From: an uncultured Actinomycetes bacterium
GTDB taxonomy: Bacteria > Actinomycetota > Actinomycetes > Nanopelagicales > Nanopelagicaceae
DNA length: 17,980 nucleotides
Reading direction: 5' to 3'
NCBI GenBank assembly: GCA_903893085.1
Contig: CAITKS010000054.1
Location: 1 to 17,980, forward strand
The notes under the pieces were generated by a model. It saw only the letters and a list, made by a program, of their open reading frames with translations, did not search any database and was not told where the DNA came from. Shown piece by piece: positions 14,715-17,980 of the stretch (within the stretch, counting starts at the first letter, position 1; each line of letters begins with the position of its first letter). The position numbers were made by a program, and so were the translations under genes.

Positions 14715-15074
14715 ATGGATCAACGCGAAATAAATGAGAAGCGTTACGAAATAGCAGCCAGCCAAACATCGTCAGTAATGCTCGTTGGTTTGTTTTCCAA
14801 CCTGGGTATTTTTGCAATAACAGCCTTTGCCGACCTTTCTCCCGATGCCCAAACCAGTTGGAAAGTCATCGCCAGCATCATCGAAGCATTTTTCTTAGTC
14901 TTTGCCCTCGGCGTATTCAGCGATATCGCCGCCTACGTTAAAGACATTCCGAAGAGCGAAGATTCGCAATGGAATAGAAACGCCCGCAAAGCTCCTCCAG
15001 AGATCTTTATGGCAATCACAGCAATCGGAATTATCGCCCTGTGGTATTTCCAGGTTAGCGCAATAGGCGCATAG
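14715..15074 (+). CDS. Small three-helix membrane protein of unknown function
   Basis: I do not recognise this 119-residue protein. It has a charged N-terminus (MDQREINEKRYE), three predicted membrane helices at about 21-38, 50-72 and 95-115, and a polar loop between the second and third helices containing KDIPKSEDSQWNRNARK. It is probably real: the frame is clean, the composition is typical of a membrane protein, and a strong terminator follows directly. It lies 97 bases downstream of htpX, and TAGGCA at 14704-14709 lies five bases before the ATG, so it could have its own start of transcription or share that of lemA-htpX. The position next to lemA and htpX hints at a membrane-maintenance role, but nothing in the sequence proves it. 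Confidence 0.65.
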   Translation: MDQREINEKRYEIAASQTSSVMLVGLFSNLGIFAITAFADLSPDAQTSWKVIASIIEAFFLVFALGVFSDIAAYVKDIPKSEDSQWNRNARKAPPEIFMAITAIGIIALWYFQVSAIGA

Positions 15075-15089
15075 CAACTCATAAGAGAA

Positions 15090-15120
15090 AGGGCTGGGGC
15101 GATACGCTCCAGCCCTTTTT
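15090..15120 (+). terminator. Strong Rho-independent terminator, possibly bidirectional
   Basis: AGGGCTGGGGCG (15090-15101) pairs with CGCTCCAGCCCT (15105-15116) through twelve base pairs, one of them G-T, around a three-base loop ATA, followed by a T run to 15120. It ends the upstream plus-strand genes. It also lies about a dozen bases beyond the stop of the minus-strand histidine kinase gene; on that strand the tail is only three T, so termination there would be weaker. Confidence 0.9.
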
Positions 15121-15131
15121 CAATTTAATAC

Positions 15132-16583
15132 TTAAGAAGATAGGGGGAAGAAGAGCGTGAATGTTGCGCCTTCCCCTGGTTTTGATTCAACGCTAACTTC
15201 GCCGGCATGTGCGCGCATAACCGCATCGACGATGGAAAGCCCAAGACCAGTGCCTTCACCGTCGGTTCGAACTCGCGAACTGTCGGCGCGATAGAAACGT
15301 TCAAATATTCGAGATTGATCTTTCTCCGATAACCCTGGTCCATTATCTGAAATACGAATTCGCACGCCATCTTCGCTTTGGTAAACCACGACGTTAATTT
15401 CTGTTCCTGCAGGTGTATGTGTTCGTGCATTGGCAAGCAAATTAGCAACAACTTGATGGATACGATCGTTATCACCAAGTGCGTAAAGCTCTTCGGTTGG
15501 CTGATGGTAATTAACAATATGAGCTGGGCCAGCTACGCGGGCAGATTCAACCGCGTCAGAGACCAACTTAGTTAAATTCACTGGTTCTGATTTCATTTCA
15601 CGTGATTGATCAAGACGAGCAAGTAAAAGTAAATCTTCAACAAGTGAGCCCATGCGCTTTGATTCGTTTTCAATTCGACCAATAAGCTCTTTGGTCTTAA
15701 CTTCACCGGTCACAGCACCTTGACGGTGAAGTTCGGCGAACCCTCTAATAGCGGTAATAGGTGTGCGCAGCTCGTGGGATGCATCGGCAACAAAGCGACG
15801 CAATTTGCTTTCACTTTCAACGCGAGCAGCGAAAGATTCTTCAATACGTCCAAGCATTGTGTTTAGCGTGTTTACCAAACGACCGACTTCAGTATTTGGT
15901 TTTACTTCAGGAAGACGCGCCGTCAGATCACCTTCAGCGATGCGTTCGGCAGTTGCTTCAACATTTGCCAAAGGTTTTAGTCCAACAGTTATAACTTTGC
16001 GAGAAGCAAGTGCAATAAAGAAGATCATTACTAAACCGATAAGGATAAACAATCCCTGTAAACGATTTAAGATTCGGTCAATGTCTTCAAAAGATTGGGC
16101 AACAACCACATTTCCAAGTCCAGAAGGAAGTGCGCGAGTTAGTACTCGAAAATCCGAACCATGAACTTCAATAGTGAAAGGTGCGCCACCCGAATCTGCG
16201 ATCTTTTTAGGGGTAATTTCAGTTAAATGTTCGGTAATTTCCGTGGAATTTAGATCCCCACCAATCTGACCAAGAACTATCCCCGCTGGTCCAATCAGGG
16301 TCACTGAAGTTGATGTCGGAATATTGCGCAGCGGACTTTGTCTGGCTCCTTCGCCTGCGCGATGTTCAAAGTCATCATCATCAGATTGGATTCCGGCTCG
16401 CTCTAATCGAGGAATCGAACCGCCAGCAATACTCAATAATTCATTATCTATTTCATGAGTCAAGTAATTTCGAAGAAGTGATTGTGCTGCGATATCGGAT
16501 GCCACAAAACCCAAAGTCGAAAGGAGAACGACGCCTAAAGTTAAGCGATTAAGTAAACTCCAGTTCGACGTTGGGCTCATCAT
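15132..16583 (-). CDS. Two-component sensor histidine kinase
   Basis: A 483-residue membrane kinase that should phosphorylate the response regulator encoded just upstream. The first membrane helix is at about 11-34; an extracellular sensor region of about 140 residues with an acidic patch (SDDDDFEHR near 67-75) follows; the second helix is at about 176-196. Next come a HAMP linker (about 197-250) and the kinase core: H-box FVADASHELRTP with phospho-acceptor His270, N-box LLANARTHTP, G1 DNGPGL, F-box FERFYRAD and G2 GEGTGLGLSIV. The FVADASHELRTPITAIRGFAELHRQGA stretch is close to the TcrY/TrcS group of actinobacteria. The ATG directly abuts the regulator's stop codon, so the genes are co-transcribed. 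The signal sensed is unknown. Confidence 0.95.
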   Translation of the reverse strand: MMSPTSNWSLLNRLTLGVVLLSTLGFVASDIAAQSLLRNYLTHEIDNELLSIAGGSIPRLERAGIQSDDDDFEHRAGEGARQSPLRNIPTSTSVTLIGPAGIVLGQIGGDLNSTEITEHLTEITPKKIADSGGAPFTIEVHGSDFRVLTRALPSGLGNVVVAQSFEDIDRILNRLQGLFILIGLVMIFFIALASRKVITVGLKPLANVEATAERIAEGDLTARLPEVKPNTEVGRLVNTLNTMLGRIEESFAARVESESKLRRFVADASHELRTPITAIRGFAELHRQGAVTGEVKTKELIGRIENESKRMGSLVEDLLLLARLDQSREMKSEPVNLTKLVSDAVESARVAGPAHIVNYHQPTEELYALGDNDRIHQVVANLLANARTHTPAGTEINVVVYQSEDGVRIRISDNGPGLSEKDQSRIFERFYRADSSRVRTDGEGTGLGLSIVDAVMRAHAGEVSVESKPGEGATFTLFFPLSS

Positions 16584-17300
16584 TTATTTCGCCGCTGGCA
16601 ATCTAAGTCGGTAACCAACGCCACGAACAGTGTGGATTAGTGGAGGATCGAATTGATCAATCTTCTTACGTAAGTATGAAATATAAGTTTCCACAATTCC
16701 AGCATCTCCGCGGAAGTCGTATTGCCATACGTGATCAAGAATTTGTGATTTAGAGACAACGCGATCGGCGTTAATTAACAAGTAACGTAGCAATTGAAAT
16801 TCAGTGGGGGACATTTCAAGTAATTGTCCAGCGCGATGCACTTCGTGAGTTGCCTCATTTAGCTCAAGGTCTGCAAATCGGATTTTTTCATCATCAGTAT
16901 CAATTTCAACAACACCAATGCGTCGTAAGAGTGCGCGCAAACGTGCAACCAATTCTTCTAAGCTAAATGGCTTTGTCATGTAATCATCGCCACCGATTGT
17001 TAAACCGGCGACCTTATCTTCCATGCCATCTTTAGCGGTTAAAAACAAAACTCCAATATTTAAACCTTCGCTGCGCAATTGGCGGCAGACTTCAAATCCA
17101 TCAAGATCGGGCAACATGACATCGAGAACAACAGCGTGTGGTTTAAATTCTTCGGCAACAGTTAACGCTTCAGAACCAGTTGCTGCGGTGCGAACATCAA
17201 AGCCGACAAATCGCAGGCTGGTTGAAATTAAATCGCTGATGCTGGATTCATCATCGACTACAAGAATGCGATGAGAGGTCTTACTTTCGGCGGTTGCCAT
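16584..17300 (-). CDS. OmpR-family response regulator
   Basis: A 238-residue regulator. The receiver domain (about 10-125) has the acidic pair Asp16-Asp17, the phospho-acceptor Asp60 in VVLDVMLPDLDG, and the conserved Thr88 and Lys110 (TLTAK-like FLTAK and MTKPFS). The winged-helix DNA-binding domain fills about 140-236, with MSPTEFQLLRYLL and the final VETYISYLRKKI...IHTVRGVGYRL pattern of OmpR/PhoB proteins. It is the first gene of the pair with the kinase. It lacks a Shine-Dalgarno sequence; CATTCT ends six bases before the ATG. Direct CTGAGA repeats in its promoter suggest autoregulation. Whether it is a PhoP/RegX3-type phosphate regulator or a TcrA/TrcR-type one cannot be decided from sequence alone. 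Confidence 0.95.
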   Translation of the reverse strand: MATAESKTSHRILVVDDESSISDLISTSLRFVGFDVRTAATGSEALTVAEEFKPHAVVLDVMLPDLDGFEVCRQLRSEGLNIGVLFLTAKDGMEDKVAGLTIGGDDYMTKPFSLEELVARLRALLRRIGVVEIDTDDEKIRFADLELNEATHEVHRAGQLLEMSPTEFQLLRYLLINADRVVSKSQILDHVWQYDFRGDAGIVETYISYLRKKIDQFDPPLIHTVRGVGYRLRLPAAK

Positions 17301-17306
17301 GGTTTG

Positions 17307-17312
17307 AGAATG
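17307..17312 (-). promoter_or_regulatory. Predicted -10 element of a leaderless promoter for the response regulator
   Basis: Minus strand: CATTCT, six bases (CAAACC), then ATG at 17300. This matches the spacing seen at the other leaderless-looking starts. The -35 zone (about 17330-17335) is covered by the CTGAGA repeats rather than by a recognisable hexamer. Confidence 0.4.
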
Positions 17313-17322
17313 CTCCCATGAC

Positions 17323-17339
17323 CTGAGAGAACGCTGAGA
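17323..17339. repeat. CTGAGA direct repeats in the response regulator promoter
   Basis: Two CTGAGA copies (17323-17328 and 17334-17339) start 11 bp apart, with further TGAG cores at 17305-17308 and 17341-17344. An 11-bp period puts repeats on the same face of the helix, as for OmpR-family dimers. They overlap the expected -35 of the regulator gene. Autoregulation is inferred. Confidence 0.45.
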
Positions 17340-17379
17340 ATGAGGTTAGTTTTATCGCTATTTAGTCAGGCCAGATTAA

Positions 17380-17646
17380 CTAGCGCCATTTAGTCGCGAG
17401 GCTGAATCCAACCCCCACGAAGCTAAAGCCGATAATCATGTTCCAAGCGCCGATACCCGGAATCGGATAACGAGTCTGGCTCACGTAGAAAATGACGATC
17501 CAGAAGAGGCCGATCAAGAAATTGGCGACCATAACTGGCGCTAACCAGCTTGGACTCTCGAGCGGGCCATGTGGCTCGGTATCGTGAATCTGCTCTTCGT
17601 GAGCATGGTGCTCTTGGACTTTCTTACGCAATTTCGACTTAGGCAT
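17380..17646 (-). CDS. crgA: Cell-division protein CrgA
   Basis: CrgA is a small actinobacterial membrane protein that helps recruit or restrain the division machinery at the septum. The 88-residue product has the basic start MPKSKLRKK, a hydrophilic linker rich in His and Glu (EHHAHEEQIHDTEPH), and two membrane helices at about 37-57 and 66-83 joined by SQTRYPIPGIGAWN, a conserved feature of the family. It is divergent from trpG/pabA, the same arrangement as crgA and trpG in Mycobacterium. A TAACCT hexamer (17653-17658) lies six bases before the ATG and there is no Shine-Dalgarno sequence, so a leaderless message is likely. Confidence 0.93.
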   Translation of the reverse strand: MPKSKLRKKVQEHHAHEEQIHDTEPHGPLESPSWLAPVMVANFLIGLFWIVIFYVSQTRYPIPGIGAWNMIIGFSFVGVGFSLATKWR

Positions 17647-17652
17647 GGGGAA

Positions 17653-17708
17653 AGGTTACAGGCTAAATTCAATATAGGAAACAGCGCCCACCATTGTCCT
17701 GCCAGAAT
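17653..17708. promoter_or_regulatory. Divergent crgA / trpG promoter region
   Basis: The 68-base gap 17647-17714 holds TAACCT on the minus strand (17653-17658), six bases before the crgA ATG, and CAGAAT on the plus strand (17703-17708), six bases before the trpG ATG. Neither gene has a usable Shine-Dalgarno sequence. Both are predicted leaderless starts; no clear -35 was identified for either. Confidence 0.45.
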
Positions 17709-17714
17709 TGGGAC

Positions 17715-17980
17715 ATGGCCCGCATCCTCGTCGTCGATAACTACGACTCGTTCGTCTTTAACTTGGTGCAGTACCTCGGCCAACTCGGCGCCGAATGCAC
17801 CGTAATGCGCAACGATGAAGTAACGGCCAGTGAAGCATCTAATTACGACGGTGTTTTAATTTCACCAGGTCCTGGAACTCCAGAAGAAGCTGGCGTTAGC
17901 ATCGAGATGATTAATTATTGCGCCGAGAAGAAGATTCCTTTATTCGGAGTTTGTTTAGGACATCAAGCGATTGCAGTCGC
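17715..17980 (+). CDS. Glutamine amidotransferase component, TrpG/PabA (cut by the window edge)
   Basis: The 88 codons visible encode the N-terminal half of a class I glutamine amidotransferase that releases ammonia from glutamine for anthranilate (TrpG) or aminodeoxychorismate (PabA) synthesis. It starts [22 protein letters not shown], has [12 protein letters not shown] at about 49-60, and reaches GVCLGHQAI, which holds the catalytic cysteine. The His-Glu pair of the triad would lie beyond the window. TrpG and PabA cannot be separated at this length; beside crgA in actinobacteria a pabA/trpG gene is usual, followed by the pknB/pknA cluster. The start has a CAGAAT hexamer six bases upstream and looks leaderless. 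Confidence 0.92.
   Translation, partial: MARILVVDNYDSFVFNLVQYLGQLGAECTVMRNDEVTASEASNYDGVLISPGPGTPEEAGVSIEMINYCAEKKIPLFGVCLGHQAIAV

Noticed and set aside
15763..16164. Plus-strand open frame of 133 codons inside the histidine kinase
   Set aside because: The sense frame carries the H-box and HAMP region; the antisense product is low-complexity and Ser/Arg-rich, as expected of a shadow.
1..17980. tRNA or rRNA genes, CRISPR array, transposase, integrase or attachment sites
   Set aside because: Reading both strands, I saw no cloverleaf-like sequence, no regularly spaced long repeats and no recombinase product.

Overview
The window looks like a chromosomal segment of a low-GC, compact actinobacterium. 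The base composition looks to be in the mid-40s percent GC by eye (not counted), and gaps are very short. Several neighbourhoods are actinobacterial: crgA divergent from a trpG/pabA amidotransferase, a Dcd closely resembling the mycobacterial dUMP-forming enzyme, a FadE5-type acyl-CoA dehydrogenase, and a metallophosphoesterase of the PPA1498 type. Many genes have no Shine-Dalgarno sequence but carry a -10-like hexamer exactly six bases before the start codon, as in leaderless actinobacterial transcripts. A streamlined freshwater lineage such as Nanopelagicales/acI would fit, but that is inference.

Layout. 1-470 (-): 5' part of a CorA-type Mg2+/Co2+ channel. 471-742: divergent intergenic region with a cluster of DnaA-box-like 9-mers. 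743-2194 (+): replicative helicase dnaB, without an intein. 2197-3117 (-): EamA/DMT permease. 3153-4979 (-): FadE5-like acyl-CoA dehydrogenase. 5090-12500 (+): a seven-gene operon-like run that I read as an aminophosphonate uptake and breakdown cassette. 12526-13104 (+): dcd. 13148-14617 (+): lemA-htpX. 14715-15074 (+): small three-helix membrane protein, followed by a strong terminator. 15132-17300 (-): OmpR-type response regulator and its histidine kinase. 17380-17646 (-): crgA. 17715-17980 (+): 5' part of trpG/pabA.

The main point of interest is 5090-12500. A DadA-like FAD amine oxidoreductase (TIGR03364-like) overlaps a PhnX-like HAD hydrolase (TIGR03351-like). Then come a secreted solute-binding protein, two permeases, an ABC ATPase and a long-insert metallophosphoesterase. 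Four of the junctions are overlaps. A coherent model is: import of an amino- or N-alkyl-aminophosphonate, oxidation to a phosphono-aldehyde, HAD cleavage of the C-P bond, with the metallophosphoesterase perhaps freeing phosphate or phosphonate from esters. No PhnW transaminase and no C-P lyase genes are present. Two promoters, in front of the oxidoreductase and of the binding protein, share a 15-base element (13 of 15 identical) at a similar distance from the -10. The first copy lies in 11-bp direct repeats resembling PHO boxes, which suggests control by phosphate starvation.

I saw no tRNA, rRNA, CRISPR array, insertion sequence or prophage.
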